Source of the DNA: Palleronia marisminoris
Lineage (GTDB): Bacteria; Pseudomonadota; Alphaproteobacteria; Rhodobacterales; Rhodobacteraceae
Length of the DNA: 50,411 nucleotides
Assembly (NCBI RefSeq): GCF_900172315.1
Contig: NZ_FWFV01000016.1
Coordinates: 1 to 50,411 of the forward strand
Reading direction: 5' to 3'
The notes under the pieces were generated by a model. That model had not been told where the DNA came from. It saw only the letters and a list, made by a program, of their open reading frames with translations, and made no database searches. Position numbers and translations under genes: made by a program. Shown piece by piece: positions 17,945 through 26,778 of the stretch (within the stretch, counting starts at the first letter, position 1; the number at the start of each line of letters is the position of its first letter).

Positions 17945-18280
17945 TTACTCAGTTCTGTGTCTATTCGGCGATAACCTTATCCAGACCGAGCGCATTGCGC
18001 CGAGCTGCCGTGTATAGTTCCTCGAGGTCGGCAAAGGATCCGCGGAAGCGATCCGCATACACCGTGTCGATAAGTTGTCCTGAAGAGGGGAAGTCATCGC
18101 CACCACTATAGACATCAAAGCGGAAGATGGTCTCTTCGCTGTCACTGTCAAGCGCCATGCTATTTGAAACTTTTTATGACCGAAACGAGCGATGAAGATA
18201 TCGTCGCCAAGGTCGCTCCAGGTGATCTTTCTTCTTCGGGTAATCTCAAGAAGTTTCGGAAGTAGATCTTCGAAATTCAT
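17945..18280 (-). pseudogene. Unknown small protein, single-base frameshift
   Basis: From the ATG at 18280 the frame reads MNFEDLLPKLLEITRRRK and DDIFIARFGHKKFQIAW. It then continues in another frame as LDSDSEETIFRFDVYSGGDD and ends at 17961 after LYTAARRNALGLDKVIAE. Restoring one base in a G-run near 18155 joins them into a ~105-residue acidic protein. The start overlaps the stop of the preceding gene (ATGA) on the same strand. No family was recognised. The small size, acidic nature, low G+C and paired arrangement recall immunity-type genes, but nothing proves it. Confidence 0.55.
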
Positions 18281-18565
18281 TTCCAGACCTCACCAGCCTG
18301 CTGTCTAAGGGTGTTCTCCCAGTCGACGATTGTTTCCTGAATGCCAATCCAGAGCACTACGTAGTGTTCCGTTCTTGTATTTGGCGTCGCCAGATGCGGC
18401 GTATCCAATGTGAGTTCGGACGATCTTCGGTCGTCTATTTACGTCATCCACAGTGTTTTCGCTCGCTCGAACGTCACCTGCGTGGTGGAGCATCTCCCGT
18501 TTCAGTGTTGCCAAGAGAGCATGTGCTGGGCCGTAGTGATCGCTTTCAACGAATTGCACCAGCAT
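18277..18565 (-). pseudogene. Unknown small protein, partner of the downstream gene, frameshifted
   Basis: Starting at 18565 the frame reads MLVQFVESDHYGPAHALLAT and later NGTLRSAL. Removing one extra base in a short G/C run near 18350 lets it continue IGIQETIVDWENTLRQQAG and stop at 18277, inside the start of the next gene. The repaired protein is about 95 residues. The restored four-base overlap with its neighbour is good evidence that both frames were real, coupled genes. No domain recognised. Confidence 0.5.
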
Positions 18566-18909
18566 ATTAAGGTGTGAATGAGCATACGCTAAGAGCTGGT
18601 TCCGAGAGTTGCCCTCAGCTGTGCTACGGCGGTGACCGCAGCGCTCGCTTGCTGTGTGGCAGCTTTCGCCTATCTAAAGGCAACGATGAAGCCGACGAAG
18701 GTTATTACGAGTCCGATGGCAGAGAGAACAGTCCCTCCCCATGTTGCCGCTCCCTGAGGGCCGGTCGCGGTAAACCAATCCCACGAGTGTTCGGCCGAGT
18801 CTTCTCCGACAATTTTCACGCTCCCGGCAATTGTGGCAGTGCTGGGCGACAATCCCACAACCGGCGCCAGTCGCTCCTTCGCACCGCACTTGAAGAAAGG
18901 ACCAGACCC
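18566..18909 (-). other. Region with possible single-span membrane protein fragment
   Basis: A minus-strand frame from a GTG at 18858 to 18670 encodes a ~62-residue product with DWFTATGPQGAATWGG followed by one clear membrane helix (TVLSAIGLVITFVGFIVAF). An AAGGAG lies upstream but 16 bases from the GTG. The frame reads plausibly further upstream (CGAKERLAPVVG), so this may be the C-terminus of a gene cut near the sugar dehydrogenase start. No family identified. Confidence 0.35.
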
Positions 18910-20115
18910 ATGAGACTCTCCTTGATCGCGCTCCTCGCCTTCTCCGGCCCGGCGCTGGCGCAGCCGTCACCCCCGAACCAGGTGGAATCCGTCAATACCG
19001 GCGAAGTCCCGATTTCGATCGTCGAGATCGCGACGGGCCTAGATACGCCATGGGGAATGACGTTCCTGCCCGACGGGCAGATGCTTGTGACGGAGCTGCC
19101 AGGCGACCTTGTCGTCGTCAGCCCCGACGGCACAGTCTCGGACCCGATCGAGGGCACGCCCCCGGTCTTCGCCCAGGGACAAGGCGGGTTGATGGACGTG
19201 GCGCTCCATCCCGACTTCGCGGAGAACCGGCAGGTCTACCTCTCGTTCGCCGAGCCGGGCGAAGGGGCGACGGCGGGCACCGCGCTGGGACGAGGCCGGC
19301 TTTCGGACGACCTCAGTCGCATCGAGGACTGGGAGGTCATCTTCCGTCAGGAGCCGAAGGTCGAGGGGCCGAACCATTTCGGCAACCGCATCGTCTTCGA
19401 CGGCGACGGCCACGTGTTCCTGGCCCTTGGCGAGCGCTTCCAGTTCGGTCCTGCGCAGGAGCTGTCGAACACGCTGGGCGCGGTCGTCCGGCTGAACCTC
19501 GACGGCACCATCCCCGAGGACAATCCCTTCGTGGGCGAGGAAGGTGCCGAGGACGCGATCTGGTCCTACGGCCACCGCAACATCGAAGCCGCGATCTGGC
19601 ACCCCGAGATGGAGCAGGTCTGGGTGACCGAGATGGGTCCGCTGGGCGGTGACGAGCTGAACGCCCTCGAGCCCGGCGCGAACTACGGTTGGCCGGTGGT
19701 CAGCTGGGGCATCAACTACGACGGCGTGGAGATCCCCAACCCTTCGGAGTTCCCCGAATTCGCGGACGCGGTCTATAACTGGAGCCCGGTACGCTCCCCG
19801 TCGGGCATGATCCTTTATACCGGAGAACTGTTTCCCGAGTGGCAGGGCGACGTCCTGTTCGGTTCACTGTCTGCCGGTGGCGTGGAGCACGTGGACATGG
19901 AAGGCGGCGAGGTCGCGGGGAGCGAGTTCATCCCGATGAACACCCGCATCCGCGATGTGGTGCAGGGGCCGGACGGGGGCGTCTACCTGCTGACCAACGT
20001 CAGCGGCGATGCCGCGGGCGCAGTCTGGCGGATGGAGCCGCTCGAGGTGCATCCCCCTTCGGCTGATGGCGGGCGCTCTGGTCCTGGCGCCGAAGAAGAC
20101 GGCGCCTCTGACTGA
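18910..20115 (+). CDS. PQQ-dependent aldose/sorbosone-type sugar dehydrogenase
   Basis: A 401-residue secreted beta-propeller of the glucose/sorbosone dehydrogenase family (PQQ-dependent, Ylii-like). It starts with a signal peptide (RLSLIALLAFSGPALAQ). Conserved family blocks follow: GLDTPWGMTFLPDG, GGLMDVALHPDF, ALGRGRLSDD, the PNHFGNRIVFDGDGH calcium/PQQ-region motif, SYGHRN, and NYGWPVVSWGINYDG. The normal role is periplasmic oxidation of aldoses with electrons passed to the respiratory chain. The ATG at 18910 follows AAGAAAGGA and starts the signal peptide; longer upstream frames are not supported. The final 25 residues are Gly/Glu-rich and irregular, so the 3' end may have been altered. 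PQQ synthesis genes are not in the window. Confidence 0.87.
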   Translation: MRLSLIALLAFSGPALAQPSPPNQVESVNTGEVPISIVEIATGLDTPWGMTFLPDGQMLVTELPGDLVVVSPDGTVSDPIEGTPPVFAQGQGGLMDVALHPDFAENRQVYLSFAEPGEGATAGTALGRGRLSDDLSRIEDWEVIFRQEPKVEGPNHFGNRIVFDGDGHVFLALGERFQFGPAQELSNTLGAVVRLNLDGTIPEDNPFVGEEGAEDAIWSYGHRNIEAAIWHPEMEQVWVTEMGPLGGDELNALEPGANYGWPVVSWGINYDGVEIPNPSEFPEFADAVYNWSPVRSPSGMILYTGELFPEWQGDVLFGSLSAGGVEHVDMEGGEVAGSEFIPMNTRIRDVVQGPDGGVYLLTNVSGDAAGAVWRMEPLEVHPPSADGGRSGPGAEEDGASD

Positions 20116-20623
20116 GCATCCGCATCGACGAGGTGCTGACTCGGAGCTGGCGGTGCAAACCGTCAGTTCCATGCTGCCTGCGGGGCCTGATTCGACTTCA
20201 TTGCTTCAATATCCCGAGCCTTGTCGCTCAAGCTGCTGTCGTAGTTCAGGAACGCCGGCAAATTCGCAGCGAGAGGACGGAAGACCTCAGGCCGCATCGC
20301 CGGGCCGGAGAATGGCTTCGCTGCGGTCCTTCGCTGGGGCCTGCATCAACGCCCGAGATGCGCAGGAAGCGGACCTGCCAGTCGGACGCTTCGTCGCCTT
20401 ATCGATGTGGAAGAAAATGTCCCTTGGAACCACCTGCTTCCATCCATCGACCGGTTGCCGCACTTCTCGCCACGGTCAACGTCAACCTCGACAGGGGCGC
20501 GTGACGCTCAAGATGGGCGCGGCTCACCACAATGACCCTGCGCAAAGCGATCCGCCCGGCCTTTCCGGAAATACACGCCCGTGCTAGCCTATTGACGCTA
20601 CGTCATTACAAGGGGGCCTTTTC
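20116..20623. other. 500-base gap without assigned gene
   Basis: Overlapping short frames exist in several phases on the plus strand but none carries a recognised motif or ribosome-binding site. The sequence looks like degraded coding DNA. A G-rich ribosome-binding site just before 20624 belongs to the next gene. Confidence 0.45.
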
Positions 20624-21037
20624 ATGCGGCGTTCGGCCATCATCGCGTTGTCTTTTTGCGCTCTCGCCGTTCCCGCCTCGGCGCAGGTCATGGACAGTTA
20701 CTATGCCACGATAGCCGAAGCTGACCGACACAACTCTTCGGGCGCACGGTTGTCCTCCCCAGGCGCCGTGCTTCAGCAAGACCGCGCCAACTTCCACCGC
20801 TTCGGCACCCGCCAAGCCGGTGACCAGAGCGACATGTTCTTCGCTAACCGCGAACTTCGCGCCCAGATCCCCGCGCTCTACGCTCGGGGTCAGCGCGACG
20901 ATTGGACCGATGGTGTGCTGTCCGGCGCGTTTGGTCCCGGTGAAGCCTACCTCTTGGTATTCGTGTGCGGCCCACGCAGCCAGCCTACTCACATCAATGT
21001 CGAGCCGGCCGACGGAGATTCCGAACGCGGCTGCTGA
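20624..21037 (+). CDS. Secreted protein of unknown function
   Basis: A 137-residue protein with a clean signal peptide (MRRSAIIALSFCALAVPASAQ). The mature part is hydrophilic, with YYATIAEADRHNSSG near the start and an acidic, Cys-ending tail. There are two Cys residues in the mature part, allowing one periplasmic disulfide. A Gly-rich ribosome-binding site (AAGGGGG) precedes the ATG. No family recognised. It stands alone between degraded sequence and a convergent GST pseudogene. Confidence 0.6.
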   Translation: MRRSAIIALSFCALAVPASAQVMDSYYATIAEADRHNSSGARLSSPGAVLQQDRANFHRFGTRQAGDQSDMFFANRELRAQIPALYARGQRDDWTDGVLSGAFGPGEAYLLVFVCGPRSQPTHINVEPADGDSERGC

Positions 21038-21229
21038 CGCTCACCGCCCCTTGGACCTGGCAGTGCGCTTGCTACCCGCCAGGCAAGGCAGGACTGGTGA
21101 CTACGGGCCGTTCGCGCCGACCCAGAGCGGGCTCTCCGGATCTTCGCTACAAGCCGGCACGCGCTGCTGCACGGTCTCGAATGCAACCTTTGTTTCAGTC
21201 CGCGAGGGTGTATGGCTCCGACCTCACGG

Positions 21230-22023
21230 TCAGGCGACAAGTCCCAGTGCCTCATCGGTCGGCGTGCCGGCATATTTTTCCCGCGGCGGCCATGGCCGAT
21301 CCTTCCAGTGCGGCGTGAACGCAAAGCTCGAGACCGAGCGACCATCGACAAGTGCTCCGTTTCCGGCGCCGAGCGCATAGTCGAAGTAGAGTTTGACGAT
21401 CTCTTCTCTGGCCACCTGCTGGGTCGCTGGGTGGGACATGCAGGCGTCCCTCCAAGCAAGCACACGCAGGTATTCGGGAGTATCAGGAACTCGGAAGTCC
21501 TCGTAGTAGTCGAGAAACCAGAAGCGCTTGAACATCGGCGTGAAGACCGCCTCGGCCAGTCCGAACTCGTTGAACAGGTAGAGCCCGTCTTGGCTGTGCT
21601 CGAGCAGGAAGACGTTGATGTCGCGATAGATGGCCAAGAGCTTGTCGGCGCATGCCTCGCGGCGGTCGCGCTCTTGATTCATGACGAACAGATAACCGGC
21701 CATCGTGAAGCCCCCTCGCACGTGATCAGCATCGACTCGATCGCATGCTGCGCTGGATCGGTGCGGCGCAACGCCGGCCCCTCGATCATCTCATCGAGAT
21801 AGCGAAGGATGACGAGGCTCTCCTTGATGATTGTGCCGTCGGGCGTCTCGAGTACGGGCAGCGCGGTAGTTCCCCGCGTCTTCGCGACGAGCGCCGGATC
21901 ACGCGGCTTCGTGATGTCCACCACGCGGAACTCGACTGCCTCTTCCTGTCCACGAAGGGCCAGCAGGATCTCGAGCCGCTGCGAGAACGGGCAGACGGGG
22001 ATATGGTAGACGATATGCTTCAT
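21230..22023 (-). pseudogene. Glutathione S-transferase-like gene, one-base frameshift
   Basis: From the ATG at 22023 the frame encodes a thioredoxin-like GST N-terminus (HIPVCPFSQRLEILLALRG, LPVLETPDGTIIKESLVILR) with a Cys in the CPFS motif. It shifts frame at a run of five C (plus strand 21711-21715); restoring one base gives the all-helical C-terminal domain (MAGYLFVMNQERDRREACAD, KRFWFLDYYEDFRVPD) down to 21230. The repaired protein is about 264 residues, normal for a GST of the Cys-type. As written it is interrupted. It lies four bases downstream of the cupin gene, so the two formed one operon. Confidence 0.75.
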
Positions 22024-22027
22024 GGCA

Positions 22028-22470
22028 TCACTCCAGCGGCGGTCCGGTGAAGCTGAGGTGGTGGCGCCGGGCGGACTCCTCGATCGCAGGCATGTCGTCC
22101 GGGATGCGGAACTGCCCTGCAGCCCTATTCGCAAGGAACCCCTCTGAGCCGCCAAGCGTCAGGATCACGTGATGCCGGGACGGTTCGTCGTCAATCACCT
22201 TGAACGATTGGGCGGTGCCACGCGGAATGAAGACGCTTTCGCCGGGGCCGGCGATCAGCTCTTCGCCCTCGATCCAAACCTTGCTCGTCCCGGAGATCAT
22301 GACGAAGGTCTTGTCTTGTTTCTCGTGGACATGCCGTGGCGGCCGGTGCCCACTGGCGAGCAGTTGTCCACGATCGCCAGAGCGCCGCCGGTCTCCGCGG
22401 GCGAAAGGATGGTATTGTAGCGGACGCCGAGCCACTCGATGGCGTCGCTGGCTACGTCAAAGTCTTTCAT
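22028..22470 (-). pseudogene. Cupin-domain protein, one-base frameshift
   Basis: Starting at 22470, behind a strong AAGGAGGGG ribosome-binding site, the frame reads MKDFDVASDAIEWLGVRYNT and ALAIVDNCSPVGTG. After losing one base in a G/C run near 22341 the cupin core continues in another frame: PPRHVHEKQDKTFVMISG with the metal-binding His pair, GPGESVFIPRGTAQSFKVI. The repaired product has ~146 residues and resembles small single-cupin proteins. It forms an operon with the GST. The function of the pair is unknown, perhaps detoxification. Confidence 0.7.
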
Positions 22471-22575
22471 CGTTCCCCTCCTTGCCTGGGACCAGAAAGA
22501 AAGCGCGCTCCTGAAGATGAAGATAACCTTGAACCGATTCATCGACCAAACCGTATTCCGCGAAATAAGGTATCG

Positions 22576-22960
22576 CCCAAACGAATTTTGCCACCATCGA
22601 GCTCAATCTGATGCGCGTGCTGGACGCGATATTCCGCGAGGGCTTGACCTTGAAATCCGTCGCAAGTCTGGGCCTGTCTCGGTCTGCCCTCTCGGGCCGC
22701 CTCTCGCGGCTGCGCCATTCATTGGCCGACCCGCTCTTCATCCGGCAGGCCAATAAGCCGGACGCCACCGACTACGCCCCCGGGGTTGAGAGAGCCTGTC
22801 AAGCAGGAGCTCGAACGGATCGACGCGATACTTTCACCGCCGGCTCGCTTCGACCCTCAGACCGCCGTAGGGACGTTCCACATTGCGCCCGGTGACTTCT
22901 TCGGCGAGATGGTGATGCCAGCGCTTGAGGAATGCTACACTGGAAAATCCACCACGACCG
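22576..22960 (+). pseudogene. LysR-family regulator, truncated and frameshifted
   Basis: The frame gives a LysR winged-helix N-terminus: TIELNLMRVLDAIFREGLTL, SLGLSRSALSGRLSRLRHSL and ADPLFIRQ. No start codon is available before the conserved IELN segment other than the internal ATG at 22611. One extra G in a four-G run (22782-22785) shifts the frame; the next part (EPVKQELERIDAILSPPARF, TFHIAPGDFFGEMVMPAL) is the linker and first strand of the effector domain. Similarity ends near 22950, so most of the ligand-binding domain is absent. It is divergent from the cupin-GST operon and was probably its regulator. Confidence 0.75.
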
Positions 22961-23002
22961 TGGATGCTAACTGCCGGACGGTCAGGTCGGCCCTGCATCC
23001 GG

Positions 23003-23413
23003 CTACTCTGGCTGGATCAACGCCACCTCTTCGGGGCTGATGAGGTACATGTGGATATCGTAATGCGGCACCTCGAAGCCCTCATGTCCATGAGGCTCGA
23101 AGCCGATATGGGTGTGATTTGCCGCGGGCAGGCCAGGCATGCCGGCGAGCATGGGCCAGGACTTGCCGGCGGCGAACTCCTCCTGCGCGATCATGAACTC
23201 GAGGCAGACGATCTTGCCCTCATGCACGCAGTAGATAGGCCCGAGCGGCAGCGTGGCGGGATCGGCCCAGTGCTCACCCATTGCTGGCACCACGCCCGAG
23301 ATTTGGATGACGCCTTCGGGAAGGGTCTCGACGCCGGGAAGCGATGCATAGCTGTCCTGCGCGAGGGCAGGACAGGCTGCGAGGGCCAGGGCGGCGATGG
23401 GGAGAATATGCAT
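23003..23413 (-). CDS. Secreted protein of unknown function with His-rich motif
   Basis: A ~136-residue protein with a signal peptide (MHILPIAALALAACPALAQ). The mature part holds two conserved-looking sections: GEHWADPATLPLGPIYCVHE, and the His-rich HTHIGFEPHGHEGFEVPHYD, followed by IHMYLI. The His pattern suggests a metal site. It resembles secreted TTHB210/DUF5602-like proteins, a placement I hold loosely. The ATG at 23413 is chosen because it begins the signal peptide; a longer frame upstream is not supported. Confidence 0.65.
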   Translation of the reverse strand: MHILPIAALALAACPALAQDSYASLPGVETLPEGVIQISGVVPAMGEHWADPATLPLGPIYCVHEGKIVCLEFMIAQEEFAAGKSWPMLAGMPGLPAANHTHIGFEPHGHEGFEVPHYDIHMYLISPEEVALIQPE

Positions 23414-23507
23414 CGAAGGTTTGCTTTCGTTTTGCGGTTGCGGAAAAATTGGCGTGGCTGACACAGGCATGGAGGCGCGTGACGCGTAGGACGGGGCCAC
23501 CCTCCGG

Positions 23508-23640
23508 CGCAGGTGGGCTCGCCGCCCAGAAGCTGCCAGAACGCGTCACGGGTGTTGTGGTGCGGAAAGGGCTGCCTCGGGAGCGGCACGTCGAAGAACC
23601 GGCACAGCAGCTCCCGGCCGCTCGTGCGAATGGAAGAGCA
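23508..23640 (-). pseudogene. Sulfotransferase-like C-terminal scrap
   Basis: A short minus-strand stretch reads GRELLCRFFDVPLPRQPFPH, then NTRDAFWQ. This is the typical C-terminal signature (W..LC.FL.VP.P..PFP..N....F) of P-loop sulfotransferase family proteins. No N-terminal PSB loop or start is present, so only the end of the gene survives. Confidence 0.4.
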
Positions 23641-23710
23641 TCCGCGCCCGGCCTGGTGTCCCCGACTGGTGAAGGGCGCAGTGCAACGGACCAAACGGTC
23701 CTCACCGGCC

Positions 23711-23911
23711 CTACATCTTGTCCGACAGGCCGGGTGCAGCGATTGTGCAGCGTTCCGTGAACCGGCATCCCCAGCTTCCGTTCTTGGTCGGGAACTGAAG
23801 GGTGGGCATGTTCACGATGGTCTGCGCCGCAACGGGAGGGATGGCAGACAAGCCGTAGGCAATCGCCGCGGCGGCGGAGAGTTGGATGATGTTCGAGGTC
23901 CTCGAGCGCAT
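23711..23911 (-). CDS. Small secreted protein (66 aa)
   Basis: From an ATG at 23911 the frame encodes MRSRTSNIIQLSAAAAIAYG and LSAIPPVAAQ, a plausible signal peptide with an AxA-like cleavage site, then a ~36-residue mature peptide with two Cys (WGCRFTERC) spaced as a possible disulfide. A GGAATGGA lies before the ATG. The frame is open further upstream, but without conserved features. Function unknown; moderate doubt that it is a gene. Confidence 0.4.
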   Translation of the reverse strand: MRSRTSNIIQLSAAAAIAYGLSAIPPVAAQTIVNMPTLQFPTKNGSWGCRFTERCTIAAPGLSDKM

Positions 23912-24359
23912 GAATCCATTCCATTGTTGACCGAAGGGGGTCGTGACCCGTTCGTGAAGCTTGGGCAGCAACCCAGGTGACCCTCTGGACCGGACGATCG
24001 GGGATGCCCCTTCCGGCAAGGGCACTGTGTTGGATGGGCCCGCGCGTGGCTGGACGGTTCCCGCGCAGAGCGGACAAAATGCGCAGAAATCTCGATTCAA
24101 ATGACAGACACTGTCCCTTTCCGCTGATGGCTGTGCGCCGGCATGCATCCATGCTTCGCCTTTTCCAGACCACGACCACAGATCCGTGAGCGAGGTTCCG
24201 ATGCCGGTGCGATGCACGGATGCGCTGAAAAAGGAAGGAGCCCTTGAGGTCGAGCAACAGGGAGTCTGGCGTCACGGTCCGGGTAACCTTATCGTTCGGC
24301 TCCGAAGGGAGCGCATCAGAACGAACAGGCCGGTCTGGGCCGCCCGGACAAATGTCTGG
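23912..24359. other. Gap without assigned gene
   Basis: No family motif in any frame. The stretch lies downstream of the AraC regulator (minus strand) and upstream of the small secreted protein, so it could hold the latter's promoter. No clear hairpin or operator was seen. Confidence 0.4.
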
Positions 24360-25433
24360 CTACATGTCGCCGCGGCGAAGCAGTTCTGCAGGGGAGACCC
24401 CATAGGTCCGCTTGAATCGCCCCGCGAACCGGCCCGGGTTCGTGAAGCCGTAGCGCATCGCCACGGTGGTAACGGTGGTGCCGGGGAGAGCGTCCAGAAG
24501 CGCCGCACGTGCTGCACGAAGGCGAGCCGCGTGGATGACCTGAAGCGGCGTGGCCTCGCGAAAGCGCTGAAAGGCTGCCTGCAGGCTTCGAACGCTGCAT
24601 CCAGCCGCGACGGCCACTTCGTGGAGAGCGATGGGATCCTCCAGGTGCGCCGCGATGTATGCCTCCGCCCGGCGCACCGTAGCGGGCAGAACCGGCGACG
24701 CTGGCCGATCGAGCAGGTGCGAATGTCGGTGTGGCACGGATCGCAGCAGGGTGTAGAGAAAGAGGTCCACGAAAGAGCGCGCCGCGACTTCGAGGGAGAG
24801 AACTCCCCGTGCTTCGCAAAATTCGTCGACCAGCATTGAGACGAGGCCCCTGAGGCTCTTTGTTGCAGGTGCGTCCCACTCGAAGAGCGGCACGAACTCG
24901 ATGTCGTCCAGAACCGGCTCGCCGAGAAGAGCTGACAGACGCGTCCGGAGCATCGCCGCCGGTATCCAGATCGCGAAGCGTTCGTGAGATCCGGATGCCG
25001 TCAGCGTCGTCCCAGGCTGACCCCGGTAGATGAGGCCCGTATCTGGCCCGACGCGAAGATCGTCAGCACCCGGCAGGCCCGTGCAGACGAGTCCCCCCTT
25101 GCGCACAAGGGTGAGGCAATAGTCCGGCAGTCCGTTGCCCGCGATGCTGAGCGCGGCCGCGTAACGGTCGGCGATGAATGCAAGATCGAGAGAGTCGACG
25201 CGTGCCGCCCCACGCAAGGACAGATGCGCGCCGTCGACCGACGCCGGGGCACCCTCGAGGATATTGTAACGCAGGCGACGGTAGGCCGGATTGGAGAAGT
25301 AGGGGCACAATTCCGGCCAATAGGTGCCGCCTTCCAGCACCGATGGATTACCGATCCGGACAAGCTTCGGAACCCGTGTGAACCCGCTTCCAACCTCCGG
25401 CGGAGTTTGTGTGACGGCTGGGTCAAGTGTCAT
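24360..25433 (-). CDS. AraC-family transcriptional regulator
   Basis: A 357-residue regulator. The N-terminal ~200 residues look like an AraC-binding-like-domain sensor (several GL/GP beta-turn motifs, PGTTLTASGSHERFAIWIP). The C-terminal ~100 residues form the double helix-turn-helix, with PIALHEVAVAAGCSVRSLQAAFQRF for the first and TVTTVAMRYGFTNPGRFAGRF for the second, ending GVSPAELLRRG. This is the standard AraC/XylS architecture for ligand-controlled activation. The target is not evident; nearest same-strand genes are small secreted proteins. Confidence 0.9.
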   Translation of the reverse strand: MTLDPAVTQTPPEVGSGFTRVPKLVRIGNPSVLEGGTYWPELCPYFSNPAYRRLRYNILEGAPASVDGAHLSLRGAARVDSLDLAFIADRYAAALSIAGNGLPDYCLTLVRKGGLVCTGLPGADDLRVGPDTGLIYRGQPGTTLTASGSHERFAIWIPAAMLRTRLSALLGEPVLDDIEFVPLFEWDAPATKSLRGLVSMLVDEFCEARGVLSLEVAARSFVDLFLYTLLRSVPHRHSHLLDRPASPVLPATVRRAEAYIAAHLEDPIALHEVAVAAGCSVRSLQAAFQRFREATPLQVIHAARLRAARAALLDALPGTTVTTVAMRYGFTNPGRFAGRFKRTYGVSPAELLRRGDM

Positions 25434-25927
25434 TCCCGCGACTCCCGCTCGGGCCTTGGCCTGGGCTTCGGTCCGGGCTGCATGTCTGAGGACGTCGACA
25501 TGGACGAAGGTCCTTCACGCGGTTTCGATCGGCATCTGGTCCGAACGTGTTCCGTAGTAGTCTTGCGTGCATGGGCACTATTGCAAACGAAATCTCATGG
25601 CTCCGCTCTGTGCATGATTAACCTGAGAAACCTTGGCCATATTATCCACGAGAAAAAGCAGGTCAGTCAGCGACGCTACGCATGCTTGACTTCCGGCCGC
25701 CTCGAGGACGCCAGGACGTAGTCGCTTCCGGTTCCGGGAGACCAGCATCTCCTGGGCTCCGCCGAAGCGAGGCTGCCCGATGATCGCCGAACTGAAGTCC
25801 GTCCGCGACGTCTGGAAGAAGATGCCGACCGAGAGACACGCGCGGCTCTTCCTGGCGGTCCGCGAGGCCCTGGCCGCGGTGACAGGAGGCGTTTATCCAA
25901 TTGTCCACTCTGCGCCGATCACAGCGG
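25434..25927. other. Gap between AraC gene and RsuA gene
   Basis: The AraC gene starts at the left border and the RsuA gene ends at the right border, so both are minus-strand. A plus-strand frame from 25780 has ~37 plausible residues (ELKSVRDVWKKMPTERHARL) and then runs antisense into rsuA without a stop, so I do not call it. The stretch 25560-25680 is relatively A+T-rich and is the likely promoter area of the AraC gene. Confidence 0.4.
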
Positions 25928-26662
25928 CTACTGGAAGATCAAGGCGATCTCTTTATCGCTCAGCAGCTTCCACTGGCCGGGAGCCATGCCATCAGGCAGT
26001 GAAAGACCGCCCACACGTTCGCGATGCAGTTTGTCGACATGGTTGCCGGTGGCCGCGAACATTCGGCGCACCTGATGGTAGCGACCCTCGGTAACAGTGA
26101 GCAGGGCTTCGGCTTCTGAGACCACCTGCAGTTCCGCAGGAGCCAGCGGCTTGTCCTCGCCTTCCAGCATCAACTGGCCCGAGGCAAATAGGGCGCCTTC
26201 GGTCCCATCGAGCGGGCGGGCCAGATTGACGCGATAGATCTTCGCGACGTGGCGCTTGGGGCTGATGACACGGTGCAGCAGGCCGCCATCATCGGTCAGC
26301 AACAGAAGGCCTGACGTCTGCTTGTCCAGGCGGCCGATGGTCGAGATCGCCGGATCGCGCCGTCGCCAGCGCTCGGGCAGGACGTCATGGACCAGCGCAC
26401 CGGTCTCCTTGTGCGAGCAGGTCATGTCCAGAGGCTTGTTCAGAAGGATGACCATGCCCGCGAGGGGATCAAGCGCCTCGCCCCCGATCTCCATGCGCGC
26501 CGATAAATCCGGAGTGACGGGAATGCGTTTGGTGGCGTCCAGCAAGGCGACCGCGTCCAGGGATATTGCACCCCGCCTTGCCATTCGCGCAATCTCGGTG
26601 CGCGAACCATAGCCCATGGAGGACAGGAGCCTGTCGACGCGGGAGGTTGGAGTCTTGGCCAT
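25928..26662 (-). CDS. RsuA/RluB-family pseudouridine synthase
   Basis: A 244-residue enzyme. The N-terminal S4 RNA-binding domain (RVDRLLSSMGYGSRTEIARM) is followed by the catalytic domain with LLNKPLDMTCSH and the GRLDKQTSGLLLLT motif containing catalytic D113, then the KIYRVNL and EGRYHQVRRMFAATGNHV motifs. Length and motifs fit RsuA-type 16S rRNA uridine-516 pseudouridine synthases, although RluB/RluE-type specificity cannot be excluded. It makes one rRNA modification in the cytosol. It stands alone; such a housekeeping-like gene in accessory DNA may be a second copy. Confidence 0.9.
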   Translation of the reverse strand: MAKTPTSRVDRLLSSMGYGSRTEIARMARRGAISLDAVALLDATKRIPVTPDLSARMEIGGEALDPLAGMVILLNKPLDMTCSHKETGALVHDVLPERWRRRDPAISTIGRLDKQTSGLLLLTDDGGLLHRVISPKRHVAKIYRVNLARPLDGTEGALFASGQLMLEGEDKPLAPAELQVVSEAEALLTVTEGRYHQVRRMFAATGNHVDKLHRERVGGLSLPDGMAPGQWKLLSDKEIALIFQ

Positions 26663-26778
26663 AACGAGTGCTTCCTTGCATAAGCCAGCCGGGCAGCCCG
26701 CCGCCTCGAAATCGATGATCCAAGGCTCGAGACACGCAGTGCGCGTGCGACTCCTCGCATGGCCGCAACCCCGGGACG

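Noticed and set aside
25780..26094. Plus-strand frame beginning ELKSVRDVWKKMPTERHARL
   Set aside because: Only the first ~37 codons look protein-like and the rest is antisense to the RsuA gene; no ribosome-binding site or family.
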